Assembly: GCF_003385595.1 (NCBI RefSeq)
Contig: NZ_QNUE01000001.1
Coordinates: forward strand, 1-64,000
Source of the DNA: Chryseobacterium flavum
Lineage (GTDB): Bacteria; Bacteroidota; Bacteroidia; Flavobacteriales; Weeksellaceae
Length of the DNA stretch: 64,000 bases
Direction: 5' to 3'
The position numbers were made by a program, and so were the translations under genes. This document shows, piece by piece, positions 15,792 to 23,959 of the stretch. The stretch's first letter is position 1; every line of letters starts with the position of its first letter. A model generated the notes under the pieces. It saw nothing but the letters and a program-made list of their open reading frames with translations. It ran no database searches and was not told the DNA's origin.

Positions 15792-15938
15792 ATGAAAAAT
15801 TGTAAAAAAATTTCAAGAGACCAGTTAAAGGTAATCAATGGCGGAGCACTAAGCTGTTCCGAAGCATGTTGCCCACCTCCGGGAATAAAAAGATGTCCGT
15901 GGGTGATTTGTGTTGCACCTTGTGATATATTAAGTTAA
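15792..15938 (+). CDS. Double-glycine leader, Cys-rich bacteriocin-like peptide 2
   Basis: 48 residues. The leader MKNCKKISRDQLKVINGG matches peptide 1 at most positions (MKN-KKI-R--LK-I-GG), while the 30-residue core is quite different, with six Cys and a Pro-rich stretch (ACCPPPGIKRCPW, CVAPC). Conserved leader with divergent core is the pattern of exported peptide families under diversifying selection. The six Cys could form three disulfides. It ends just before a terminator at 15966 and probably shares a transcript with peptide 1. Confidence 0.7.
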   Translation: MKNCKKISRDQLKVINGGALSCSEACCPPPGIKRCPWVICVAPCDILS

Positions 15939-15965
15939 ACCTGATAATATCCTTTCAAAAACAAC

Positions 15966-15999
15966 AGGCCTTAGAATCTTTGATTTTAAGGCCTTTTTC
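15966..15999 (+). terminator. Terminator after the GG-peptide pair
   Basis: AGGCCTTA ... TTAAGGCCT with a loop of about 12 bases, followed by TTTTT. It closes the two-peptide transcript and also lies 22 bp beyond the stop of the convergent reductase gene. Confidence 0.75.
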
Positions 16000-16020
16000 C
16001 AGGCATCATCCAAAACAGAA

Positions 16021-16593
16021 TCATGCTTTACCTAATGTTCCTTCACACCGGTATGTATTAATAAACAACCCTGTAGGGGTTATTTTTGAATCAGCAAAAA
16101 CCAGTTTTTGGGCAGAGAACTGATCTGACAGCAACCGTTTACCTTGTCCTAATAAAACGGGATAGGTAATAAGAACAACCTCATAAGCCAGTCCATGTGC
16201 CAGCAACAGGGAAGTAAGCGTTGAACTTCCTATAACGATCAGGTCCGGCCCCTCTCCTGATTTGAGCTTCCGGACCTCGTCAGTAACGTTTTCGCCCAGG
16301 CTTTTTACCGGTCCCCACCTCAGGCTTTCCGGCCTGTGTGTAACCGTAAATTTTGTTGCTGAATTTATGGCATCTGCCATTGGGAACCTTCCTGCATTGG
16401 GCCAGAAAGAACTGAATAAATCATAAGTATGGCGGCCAAGCAGTAAATCGAAATCCGGTCCATATGATTTCAAAAGCATTTCAGCTCCTTCAGCACTTCT
16501 ATACGGTGTTGTCCATTCACCATAAGCATAGTCTTTGTCATGCTCTATTATCCCGTCAAGCGAGATATGCTCAAAAATTCTGATTTTTCTCAT
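16021..16593 (-). CDS. RibD C-terminal/dihydrofolate reductase-like protein
   Basis: 190 residues of the RibD_C/DHFR-like superfamily: N-terminal RIFEHISLDGIIE, LLLGRHTYDLFSSFWP, and the C-terminal DLIVIGSSTLTSLLLAHGL and TYPVLLGQGKRLL blocks. Members are cytosolic NAD(P)H-binding reductases; the true substrate of these stand-alone proteins is usually unknown. Length is typical. It is a monocistronic gene on the minus strand. Confidence 0.88.
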   Translation of the reverse strand: MRKIRIFEHISLDGIIEHDKDYAYGEWTTPYRSAEGAEMLLKSYGPDFDLLLGRHTYDLFSSFWPNAGRFPMADAINSATKFTVTHRPESLRWGPVKSLGENVTDEVRKLKSGEGPDLIVIGSSTLTSLLLAHGLAYEVVLITYPVLLGQGKRLLSDQFSAQKLVFADSKITPTGLFINTYRCEGTLGKA

Positions 16594-16704
16594 TGTTATG
16601 GCTTATTGATTATGTAGCAAATTTAAAGAGTACAAAATATTCTCATGAGGGGTAATCACGACAATTGCAGGGTATAAGCTTGCAGGAACATCATCAGGAG
16701 GATT

Positions 16705-16742
16705 ATTTTAAAAAAGCCTGTAATTTGTAATTACAGACTTTA
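16705..16742 (-). terminator. Terminator of the MFS transporter gene
   Basis: The arms AAAGTCTGTAAT and ATTACAGGCTTT (minus strand) pair with one G-U and a 5-base loop, followed by TTTTT. It lies 43 bp after the MFS stop codon. Confidence 0.75.
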
Positions 16743-16784
16743 ATATCTTTAAAATTCTAAATTTTCACAAATCAAAAAACCGGC

Positions 16785-17972
16785 TCATACATGTTCACAT
16801 CTTGTTTCCTGAATCCCTGTTTCCTCGGCCTTTTCATAAACTGCAATATCTTTTGGAAAAGTAATAAAGCTCAGCAAAAATGTAATTCCAAGCAATAATA
16901 TACTTCCCCAAAGAACATAATGCACCCCGTAACGGACACTTATTACTCCCCCGAGAAAGGCACCCAGTGAAATCCCGATATTGTAGGATGATGTAAGTAA
17001 GCTGTTAACAAATTCCAGCGCATGATGAGGCACAAATTGTGTAGTCCGTATATTGGCAACCAGAAATCCTCCTGTATGGATCATTCCCCATAAGGAAACA
17101 ATAATAACCATAAGCGTAAAGGCACCTCCAAAATAAAAAGCCAGAACCTGAACGATAATTAAAAGGACAAAAAACAGCCTTGCTGTAAGAATTACATTTC
17201 TGCTCAGGGCAATTCCCATAAGCCAGTTCCCTATAGTTCCCATTCCTCCGAAAAGAAGAAGCATCATACTGACCTGGGCCCCGTCCATACGGGTGATATC
17301 TTCAAGATAAGCAGTAAGGTAGGTATAGCTTGAAAACATAGCAGCCAGTGTTGAAATAGCAGAAATCAGGTTGATCCACAACAAAGGACTTTTCAATATA
17401 CTCAACTGATGATTTGCAGATTTTCCTTTATCACCCGGAATGGAAGGCACAAACAATAATAATCCCATAAAAGCGATTAAGCTTATTCCGCTGCTAAGAT
17501 AAAACGAAGCCTGCCAGTTATTAAACAGATCTGCAGCAAAAGTTGTCAGAGGAATACCAAGCACAGTAGCAAGGCTTAATCCGAGCAGTATTGTGGAAAC
17601 TCCTTTGGCCCCTCTTTCCTTGAATGCAATAGCAGATGAAATATTCCAAAATAACGGATGTAATATTGCCGGTAATATACGGGCCACCATTAGCATCGTA
17701 AAGTTTGCAGAAAATGCAGATATTAAATTCGAAATGACAAATATGCTCATTACCAGGCACAAAAGTAGCTTCCGGTTAATTCTGGTTGTAAATGAAGTAA
17801 TAAAAGGAGAAGACACTGCAACAGTTATGGCAAAAGCACTTAAAAGCCATCCTGCCGTATCAATAGATACTCCAAATTGCCGGCTGATATTTGGTAAGAC
17901 CCCGATTACTCCAAATTCAGTTGTAATAATACCAAAAGCGCCTAATGCAAGGACATAAATTGATCTTTTCAT
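16785..17972 (-). CDS. MFS transporter, arabinose-efflux (AraJ) type
   Basis: 395 residues with about 12 hydrophobic segments. It opens MKRSIYVLALGAFGIITTEFGVIGVLPNIS, typical of the AraJ/YdhP-type drug:proton antiporter family (the EF-x-x-G-x-LP pattern in helix 1), with VSSPFITSF in helix 2 and RxxLLC after it. ATG 17972 was chosen because the longer frame from 18041 would overlap the divergent AraC gene. The substrate cannot be read from sequence. The intergenic region of 86 bp shared with an AraC regulator suggests that this regulator controls the transporter. Confidence 0.88.
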   Translation of the reverse strand: MKRSIYVLALGAFGIITTEFGVIGVLPNISRQFGVSIDTAGWLLSAFAITVAVSSPFITSFTTRINRKLLLCLVMSIFVISNLISAFSANFTMLMVARILPAILHPLFWNISSAIAFKERGAKGVSTILLGLSLATVLGIPLTTFAADLFNNWQASFYLSSGISLIAFMGLLLFVPSIPGDKGKSANHQLSILKSPLLWINLISAISTLAAMFSSYTYLTAYLEDITRMDGAQVSMMLLLFGGMGTIGNWLMGIALSRNVILTARLFFVLLIIVQVLAFYFGGAFTLMVIIVSLWGMIHTGGFLVANIRTTQFVPHHALEFVNSLLTSSYNIGISLGAFLGGVISVRYGVHYVLWGSILLLGITFLLSFITFPKDIAVYEKAEETGIQETRCEHV

Positions 17973-18058
17973 TGATATAAAATTTTTATATAACAAATTT
18001 GAACAGAAAATATCTAAAAAATCAGTACATTTTAATGACAAATAAGTATTTTTACTAT

Positions 18059-18889
18059 ATGAAAAAAGAAAATATTGATCAGCTGGTAAAAATAGAATAT
18101 CATCAGACAGATAACCTTAGCTTAATAGACAGCCAGTTAACTTTCTTTCAGATCTACTATGTCATTTCCGGAAAGGGCACATTTAAAATAAACAACAATA
18201 TTGCCTGCTTCAGTGAAGGAAGCCTGATTCTGCTCACTCCCAATGATCAGCAACATCTTGAAATTATTGAGAAAACTGAACTCCTTCTCGTCAAATTCAG
18301 TGAAAGATATGTAAAGGATTATAAATGGAACAGTATTAATTCCATGGACTGCCTGCTGTACCGGGCCTCCTATCTTTCAGGCTGTATCCTTCAAAACAAG
18401 CCTGATATTGTACTGGTGAACTCAATAGTCAGCTCTCTTCTTCACTGTTTAAACCATCCTGACCTCTACCATGAGGAGCTTACCCTCCATTATGTGAATG
18501 CATTGATTGTAATTGCAGCCCGTAATATTTCAAAGATGAGACCGGAAAACCTTCCTTCAAATGCTGATAAAAGAATATTGGACATTATCAATTATATTCA
18601 GGGAAACATCCATGATCCTGAGCTTTTGAAAGTCTCCGTCATCGCCCGGGAGTTCGGATTGTCTGAAACCTATCTCGGAAGTTATTTCAAAAGGCAATGC
18701 GGAGAGACCATCCAGTATTATATACTTAACTATAAAATGCGTTTAATTGAACATCGTCTTCTTTTCAGTGATATGCGGATCAATGAGATTGTGACAGAAT
18801 TCGGTTTTTCCGATGAAAGCCACCTCAACAAGTTTTTTAAAAAAAAGCATCACATGAGTTTAACAGAGTTTAAAAAACAAAGAAAATAA
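18059..18889 (+). CDS. AraC-family transcriptional regulator
   Basis: 276 residues from ATG 18059; two earlier in-frame ATGs extend towards the divergent MFS gene and lack family similarity. The N-terminal part is a cupin-like sensor (FQIYYVISGKGTFKINNN). The C-terminal 100 residues are the two-helix-turn-helix AraC domain (VIAREFGLSETYLGSYFK and INEIVTEFGFSDESHLNKFFKK). Divergent orientation and tight spacing make the MFS exporter the likely target. The ligand is unknown. Confidence 0.88.
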   Translation: MKKENIDQLVKIEYHQTDNLSLIDSQLTFFQIYYVISGKGTFKINNNIACFSEGSLILLTPNDQQHLEIIEKTELLLVKFSERYVKDYKWNSINSMDCLLYRASYLSGCILQNKPDIVLVNSIVSSLLHCLNHPDLYHEELTLHYVNALIVIAARNISKMRPENLPSNADKRILDIINYIQGNIHDPELLKVSVIAREFGLSETYLGSYFKRQCGETIQYYILNYKMRLIEHRLLFSDMRINEIVTEFGFSDESHLNKFFKKKHHMSLTEFKKQRK

Positions 18890-18970
18890 AAGTGAACAAC
18901 CAAATTACAATAGAGAATCAGCGATCTCAAAGTTTGGAGGGAATGAGGAACTTAAAAGTTTAGTAAAAAT

Positions 18971-19003
18971 AAAAGAACCTACTGAAATATAGTAGGTTCT
19001 TTT
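18971..19003. terminator. Terminator downstream of tRNA-Ser
   Basis: AAAAGAACCTACT and AGTAGGTTCTTTT form a perfect 13-bp stem with a short AT loop, U-tailed in both directions. It ends the tRNA transcript (minus strand) 10 bp past the tRNA 3' end, and may also stop read-through from the AraC gene. Confidence 0.85.
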
Positions 19004-19012
19004 AGTATTTAG

Positions 19013-19097
19013 CGGAGAGTGAGGGATTCGAACCCCCGGACCTGTTACAGTCAACAGTTTTCAAGACTGCCGCAATCGACCACTCTGCCAACTCTCC
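19013..19097 (-). tRNA. tRNA-Ser(UGA)
   Basis: 85 nt with acceptor arms GGAGAGT/ACTCTCC, an anticodon arm CAGT-CTTGAAA-ACTG giving anticodon TGA, the long variable arm expected of a class II serine tRNA, and a T-arm with GGTTCGAATCC. The discriminator base is G and CCA is not encoded, as is common in this group. Confidence 0.96.
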
Positions 19098-19131
19098 TTA
19101 AACTCCGGCTATACCGTCGTTTTCAGTGGTG

Positions 19132-19162
19132 CAAATATAGAAAGTTTTTTATTACTGACAAA
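19132..19162 (-). promoter_or_regulatory. Promoter of tRNA-Ser, full Bacteroidetes consensus
   Basis: On the minus strand TTTG (19162-19159) is followed after exactly 19 bases by TATATTTG (19139-19132). This is an exact match to TTTG-N19-TAnnTTTG. The -7 box ends 34 bp before the mature tRNA 5' end. Confidence 0.8.
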
Positions 19163-19179
19163 ATATTTTTTTACAAAAT

Positions 19180-20943
19180 TTACTGTTTTTTAATTTCAAC
19201 TGCCTTTTTTAGATAAACATCAGTGTGATTCAGGAATTCCTGATCTGTTGTCTGAATTTTAATATGGGGAACCACCCCGCTTCCTTTCTTCTGATCATCA
19301 AGCACCTGAGCGTCCTGAATCACATGGACGATTGAAAATCCGGTCTGAATTCGGGTATTCGGCAGCTCATAAACAACCGGAAGATGCCCGTTATGCTCAT
19401 AATAACCGCCGTTGGTCTCTCTTCCGATCACAATAGCATTCGTATAAGATTTTATCAGGGAAGCCAGGTGTGATCCTGCGGAGGCCACATGTTCATCTAT
19501 AAACAGGTAAAGCTGGCCTTTAAAAGTTTTCTTATTGGGTAATATTAATGGATTTTTCTCATCTGTCCAGTAATATTTTCCCTGTACTTCCTTAGGATAA
19601 AGCTGTTTAAGATAGGCATCCAGCCCATACCCGTCTTTCACTCCATTGGCAAGAAAAAGAGGACTCATTACCAATCTTTCCTTTAAGGGCGCTTCATTAA
19701 ATAGAGTGTAAGCATAACGGCTGTCCCGAAACGGATGCTGTGTAAGATAGGAGAATACTTTTTCGTAAAGTGCACCTGCTCCTCCTCCATTTCCCCTCAG
19801 GTCAATAATAAGATGTCCTGCTTTTTCATTTTCAAGAGTTTCCATCATTGCATCCAGGAAGCTGCTGAATTTTTTGTATGCAGGATCATTCTGATCCGTA
19901 GCAAAATCAAAAGTTTTTACGACAAGCCTGTACATCCCATCCGTTACCTTATCTAACCCGTACTTTTCACCGTCCTTTCCTGAATACGAAACTGAATAAC
20001 GGGATTCCTGAAGTTTTTTGGCCTGATCAAACGATATTCCGGACAAACGTATCCCATGTAGCCGGCCTTTCCATTGGTAAGCAATATCATAATTTTTATG
20101 TGTTCCGAATTCTATATAAAATTTATCCAGCAAACCCTTCTCGAATCCTGCTGCTTCTCTGAAAACTACAGAAAATCCATCTGCAGAATAATATTGAGAC
20201 AACCTGCTGATCATCTGTTGAGAACTGATACCATTGATGGACACAATTTCAGCGCCAAGCGGAATAAGAGTCTCCTGTGAATCCTGCAATAGCCGTCCAT
20301 CTACATTTTTTAGGGTAATGGGCAAATATTCAGGTTTCTGTGTCAGGTAATAAGAGGTATAATTAGGAAGTTCTGTAAAATTGTGGCAGCTTCCTTCAAA
20401 CACTGTAAGTTTTGCAATGACCTTATAGAAATCAAAAATATTCCGGCTGGCTGCCACTTCCCTTTCTGCCCATTTATAAATACTGTCGATCTGCGGTTTA
20501 CTCCGGTATACATACAGTCCTGAATTCACTTTCTCCCTGATGGAACGGAACATGTGGAGGTCTTCCAGAAACTCTTCCGTGCTGAAACGGCTTTCCACCG
20601 GGGACAGACGCTCTGATTCTTTAATAATAACCTGTACCGTTCTGGCTTTTTCAACGTAAGAGGCAGCCCATACTTTAAATTCATAATTCCGGTTTTTGCC
20701 GGGGACAAAATAAAAACGTTCGGTACTTTTTATGCCTTTTGAATGATTTTGCTCTTTTATCTTTTTTCCATCCTCAGAAAGTGAGACTGCCAGGTTGGCT
20801 TCGTCAGATGTCACTGAGATCCAGGCAGGATTCCGGGATTCCGGCACATAAGTTACTGTATCCCCGGATTTTAATTCTAAACGGGTCTGTGCATAGGCTG
20901 TATTGATTAACAATAGCAACGGGACTATCAACTGCTTGGTCAT
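19180..20943 (-). CDS. S41-family peptidase-like exported protein, catalytic Lys not seen
   Basis: 587 residues from ATG 20943, the start of the signal peptide (LLLLINTAYAQ); the longer frame to 21021 has no signal character. A C-terminal S41 (tail-specific protease) fold is evident: LIIDLRGNGGG, then LFIDEHVASAGSHLASL carrying the likely nucleophile Ser. At the place where family members have the general-base Lys (G-x2-T-x-GK), this protein has GRETNGGYYEHNG, so the Lys seems replaced. It may use another base or have lost protease activity. An N-terminal beta-rich region precedes it. It is monocistronic and divergent from the TPR gene. Confidence 0.8.
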   Translation of the reverse strand: MTKQLIVPLLLLINTAYAQTRLELKSGDTVTYVPESRNPAWISVTSDEANLAVSLSEDGKKIKEQNHSKGIKSTERFYFVPGKNRNYEFKVWAASYVEKARTVQVIIKESERLSPVESRFSTEEFLEDLHMFRSIREKVNSGLYVYRSKPQIDSIYKWAEREVAASRNIFDFYKVIAKLTVFEGSCHNFTELPNYTSYYLTQKPEYLPITLKNVDGRLLQDSQETLIPLGAEIVSINGISSQQMISRLSQYYSADGFSVVFREAAGFEKGLLDKFYIEFGTHKNYDIAYQWKGRLHGIRLSGISFDQAKKLQESRYSVSYSGKDGEKYGLDKVTDGMYRLVVKTFDFATDQNDPAYKKFSSFLDAMMETLENEKAGHLIIDLRGNGGGAGALYEKVFSYLTQHPFRDSRYAYTLFNEAPLKERLVMSPLFLANGVKDGYGLDAYLKQLYPKEVQGKYYWTDEKNPLILPNKKTFKGQLYLFIDEHVASAGSHLASLIKSYTNAIVIGRETNGGYYEHNGHLPVVYELPNTRIQTGFSIVHVIQDAQVLDDQKKGSGVVPHIKIQTTDQEFLNHTDVYLKKAVEIKKQ

Positions 20944-21014
20944 TGTCTTTTTTTGAGCTGTGAAGATACGAATAACCTTAATCTCTGAGAAGATTACCCA
21001 CCAAACAAATAAAA

Positions 21015-21044
21015 TTTGCAATATGAATAAACAACTTATATTTT
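21015..21044 (+). promoter_or_regulatory. Promoter of the TPR gene
   Basis: TTTG (21015-21018), an 18-base spacer, then TATATTTT (21037-21044), one mismatch from TAnnTTTG, 19 bp before the ATG at 21064. Confidence 0.55.
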
Positions 21045-21063
21045 AGATAAAAATAAATAACAC

Positions 21064-22203
21064 ATGAAAACATGGTTCCTTTTGTTTCTGTTCGTAATAA
21101 CAAATCTGGTTGCACAAACAGGAAAAGCAGATCCGGCAAAATTACTTGAGTACTATGAAAACCAGCATTATGCTGAAGCCGCACAATACTTACAGAGCAT
21201 GTATCCGGATGATACCCGGGATATAAAAGTGCTGAATCAAATCGCATACTGCAATCTGATGGCGGGAAAACTGACGGAGGCAGAAAAAAACTACATAAAA
21301 GCCAACGCCATTCAACCTGATAATCCGGCAATATTATTCAGTTTGGCTCACATCAGTTCAAAACGGGGAAACCCTGTAAAAGCAAAATCTTATCTGCAGC
21401 AGATCATCCGCCTGGACAGTCTTAATTTCAGTGCATACAAACAACTGGCTGTTTATGAAGATGCCCCTGAAATAAAATTAAAATATCTCAGGAAAGCCAA
21501 TGCCCTGCACTCATCTGATCCCGATGTAGCGTATGACCTTGCAATGGCATACAAAGATCTTAAACAATATCAGCAAGCGTATGAGGTTTTAAAAACCGCT
21601 ATTGCTTCAGACACAGAGAATTTTACTTTACAGCAGGCACAGTTACCATTATCCAACCTGCTGGGCAAATATCAGGAAGTGATTGATACCGGTAAGCAAT
21701 TGATGGAAAATCATACAGATGTTAATGTCATGAATGAAATGGGACAGGCTTATTTCTATTTAAAAGACTACCAGAAATGCATCATGATCTATAAAACGCT
21801 TGAAGATCTCGGCATCCGGAATGAAGGAACTCTTTATTATATGGCTTTAAGTTACCGTGAACTGAAAGAGTATGATCATGCAGCCATCTATGCCCAGAAA
21901 ACTATTGATGAAGCTGTTTCAGACCACATCACTCTGTATTATACAGCACTGGCGGGAATTTATGAATCTAAAAGTCAGTTTAATGATGCTTTGGAAGCTT
22001 ATAAGCGAGGACTTACCTTCAGCATTCACAATACTATTTATTACCGGTTGGGATTGCTTTATGACCTGAATCTTAAGCAGCCAAAAAATGCGGCAACCTA
22101 TTATAAGCTATACCTTAAAAGCAAGCCGGATCAGGAAAAGGAAAAAGAACAGATTACCTATGCAAAAGAAAGGATAGCTCTTCTAGCAGGTATCAATAAA
22201 TAA
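21064..22203 (+). CDS. Exported tetratricopeptide-repeat protein
   Basis: 379 residues with a signal peptide (MKTWFLLFLFVITNLVAQ). The mature protein is almost entirely TPR helices, about eight or nine repeats (for example YCNLMAGKLTEAEKNYIKA, DLAMAYKDLKQYQQAYEVL, YYMALSYRELKEYDHAAIYA). TPRs serve as protein-binding scaffolds; the partner is unknown, and the protein would sit in the periplasm or on the outer membrane. It has its own promoter and is divergent from the S41-like gene. Confidence 0.85.
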   Translation: MKTWFLLFLFVITNLVAQTGKADPAKLLEYYENQHYAEAAQYLQSMYPDDTRDIKVLNQIAYCNLMAGKLTEAEKNYIKANAIQPDNPAILFSLAHISSKRGNPVKAKSYLQQIIRLDSLNFSAYKQLAVYEDAPEIKLKYLRKANALHSSDPDVAYDLAMAYKDLKQYQQAYEVLKTAIASDTENFTLQQAQLPLSNLLGKYQEVIDTGKQLMENHTDVNVMNEMGQAYFYLKDYQKCIMIYKTLEDLGIRNEGTLYYMALSYRELKEYDHAAIYAQKTIDEAVSDHITLYYTALAGIYESKSQFNDALEAYKRGLTFSIHNTIYYRLGLLYDLNLKQPKNAATYYKLYLKSKPDQEKEKEQITYAKERIALLAGINK

Positions 22204-22301
22204 CTTTATCTTATTATTCAATAATGTTCCGCCATGCTTAATTTGGATAAAAACATAATATTTTGTGACGATAATCACAAAATGAACAGAAACCAATACC
22301 C

Positions 22302-22309
22302 TAAATTTG
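22302..22309 (+). promoter_or_regulatory. -7 box of the NTF2-like gene
   Basis: TAAATTTG lies 21 bp before the ATG at 22330. It falls inside the longer reading frame that begins at 22234, so it argues for the shorter protein. Confidence 0.45.
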
Positions 22310-22329
22310 TTATCATAAAAAACAGTATT

Positions 22330-22671
22330 ATGGAAAATACAGCCAATAATCCCGTAAAACAATTCATTCAGTACCTCAATGAAGAGAATTTTGACAAAGC
22401 TGAGACCTGCCTTGATCCTGAATTTAAATTTAAAGGAGTCATGGGAAGCAGGGAAAATGCAGCAGTATATATTAAAGACATGAAGCAGATGAAATTTAAA
22501 TATAAGATTCAAAAGCTTTTTACAGCAAATGAAGATGTGTGCCTCTGGTATGATATTGATATGGGAGAAAAAACCATCACCGCCTGCGGGTGGTACCGGG
22601 TGGCAGATGGAAAAATCAAATCATTGGAGGTTCTTTTTGATCCGAGGCCCTTACTTGATCATCAGAAATGA
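22330..22671 (+). CDS. SnoaL/NTF2-like small protein
   Basis: 113 residues from ATG 22330. The pattern of an N-terminal helix (NPVKQFIQYLNEENFDKAETCL), D-x-EFKFKG, then alternating beta strands ending FDPRP fits the nuclear transport factor 2/SnoaL cone fold. Such proteins are small-ligand-binding domains or isomerases; nothing in the sequence shows which. The in-frame ATG at 22234 was rejected because a -7 promoter box lies at 22302-22309. A terminator follows at 22690. Confidence 0.75.
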   Translation: MENTANNPVKQFIQYLNEENFDKAETCLDPEFKFKGVMGSRENAAVYIKDMKQMKFKYKIQKLFTANEDVCLWYDIDMGEKTITACGWYRVADGKIKSLEVLFDPRPLLDHQK

Positions 22672-22689
22672 TTTACTTGTGATTTATAC

Positions 22690-22718
22690 AGCATCTATAT
22701 TAATATAGGTGCTTTTTT
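22690..22718 (+). terminator. Terminator after the NTF2-like gene
   Basis: AGCATCTATATT and AATATAGGTGCT pair with a single G-U and are followed by TTTTTT. Confidence 0.75.
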
Positions 22719-22750
22719 TACCTGCGCTATGGTCAGGATATCAAAATTCT

Positions 22751-23311
22751 TCATATCCAGCCGGTTTTTTTCCTCCAGATCGTATATTCTGTATCATTCC
22801 CGTCTATTTCGGGGATATCTTCAGCCTCCGGTATCCTATTTATTTCCTTAACAGTAAATGAAGGCAGATTGACCTTTTCCCGTTCGCTGTTCAGTAGGTG
22901 TTTATCTTCTACCGGATAGACCCTTCCGTCAGCAATCAGCTGTGTCCCGTATTTCTGAGGTTTACCCTGAAATACCTGAATCCTGTCAAACAGATAAGCC
23001 AGGTTTTGAAGTTTAATATCATGGGCATTTTCCATCATCATTTTATAACATTCCTTCATAAATCCCGGCTCTCCAATTGAATGCTGAATAATCAGCCAGG
23101 CTGCATTACTTGCATTTTCGCCTACTTTTGAAATGGTAGGAAAACCAATTTCCTTTATTATTTCCCTAAGCCTTTGCGCATTGCTTCTGTGAACACGTTC
23201 CATTTCAGGATGATATCCTTCTGAAAGCTGTCCCTGTGATATTAATGCTTCTCTTACCTCCAGATCTTTGTTAGCAAGTCCGATAAGTTCCTGTGAAAAA
23301 AAATGATCCAT
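22751..23311 (-). CDS. DUF6624 family protein
   Basis: 186 residues with the features of DUF6624: RSNAQRLREIIKEIGFPTISKVG, NAAWLIIQHSIGEP, LAYLFDRIQVFQGKPQKYGTQ. The function of the family is unknown; the conserved histidine (QHS) and GTQ stretch look like an active or binding site. There is no signal peptide. The gene lies 38 bp downstream of the ATPase gene 23350-23907, on the same strand, and may be co-transcribed with it. Confidence 0.8.
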   Translation of the reverse strand: MDHFFSQELIGLANKDLEVREALISQGQLSEGYHPEMERVHRSNAQRLREIIKEIGFPTISKVGENASNAAWLIIQHSIGEPGFMKECYKMMMENAHDIKLQNLAYLFDRIQVFQGKPQKYGTQLIADGRVYPVEDKHLLNSEREKVNLPSFTVKEINRIPEAEDIPEIDGNDTEYTIWRKKTGWI

Positions 23312-23349
23312 GATTTATAATTTTTAATAAGATATCCAGCATTATTCAA

Positions 23350-23907
23350 TTACCCATTTCCGGTCATCTTAAGAATAAAACGGACTCTTTGTTCTACTGT
23401 ATCCCGGGGAACTTCGATTATCTGATATCCATATTCCAGATATGTTTCCCTGATACAGTTAAAAGTATGTACGGCCTGTTCAGGACTTTGCTTTCTTTCC
23501 GGATCATTTTCATAGATTTCATTCCACGGAGGAAGAATAAAAACCTTCTTCTGATAGGTCATTTTTAAGGCCCGCGTTTTCATTTCTTCCGGAACAGGAA
23601 TATTTTCTGTACGGAGATAACCGATAGTATCCAGGATGCCCCGGTCAAAGAATGCTGTTTTCACACCTTTTTTGTTCCTTATTTTCTGATAAGTTTTTAC
23701 TGAGGCATCAAACATCAGTTCTGCAAAAAGAATCCTGTTCTTCCAGGGTACCCCTTCCCCATTCATCTGAAGCTGCTCCCTGATAATCCGCCGTCCTTCT
23801 TCAGGTGCGGTCACATAACCGTTTTTGTGTAATGCTTCCAGTAATGTAGTTTTTCCGGCTCCAGGTCCACCCGTAATTATATATAAATGTGAACTCTCCT
23901 TTTCCAT
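23350..23907 (-). CDS. AAA_28-type P-loop ATPase/kinase-like protein
   Basis: 185 residues with Walker A GGPGAGKTTLL (about 13-23), a following EEGRRIIREQ segment, and FFDRGILDTIGYL as the Walker B-like region. This matches the AAA_28 family of stand-alone P-loop proteins, which resemble nucleoside or nicotinamide kinases. The substrate is unknown. It probably forms a two-gene unit with the DUF6624 gene, with the luciferase-like gene 52 bp upstream on the same strand. Confidence 0.82.
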   Translation of the reverse strand: MEKESSHLYIITGGPGAGKTTLLEALHKNGYVTAPEEGRRIIREQLQMNGEGVPWKNRILFAELMFDASVKTYQKIRNKKGVKTAFFDRGILDTIGYLRTENIPVPEEMKTRALKMTYQKKVFILPPWNEIYENDPERKQSPEQAVHTFNCIRETYLEYGYQIIEVPRDTVEQRVRFILKMTGNG

Positions 23908-23959
23908 TTTCTATTTTTGAAACGTTCTTATATTTCTTTAACAGAAAACCAAACTTCTG

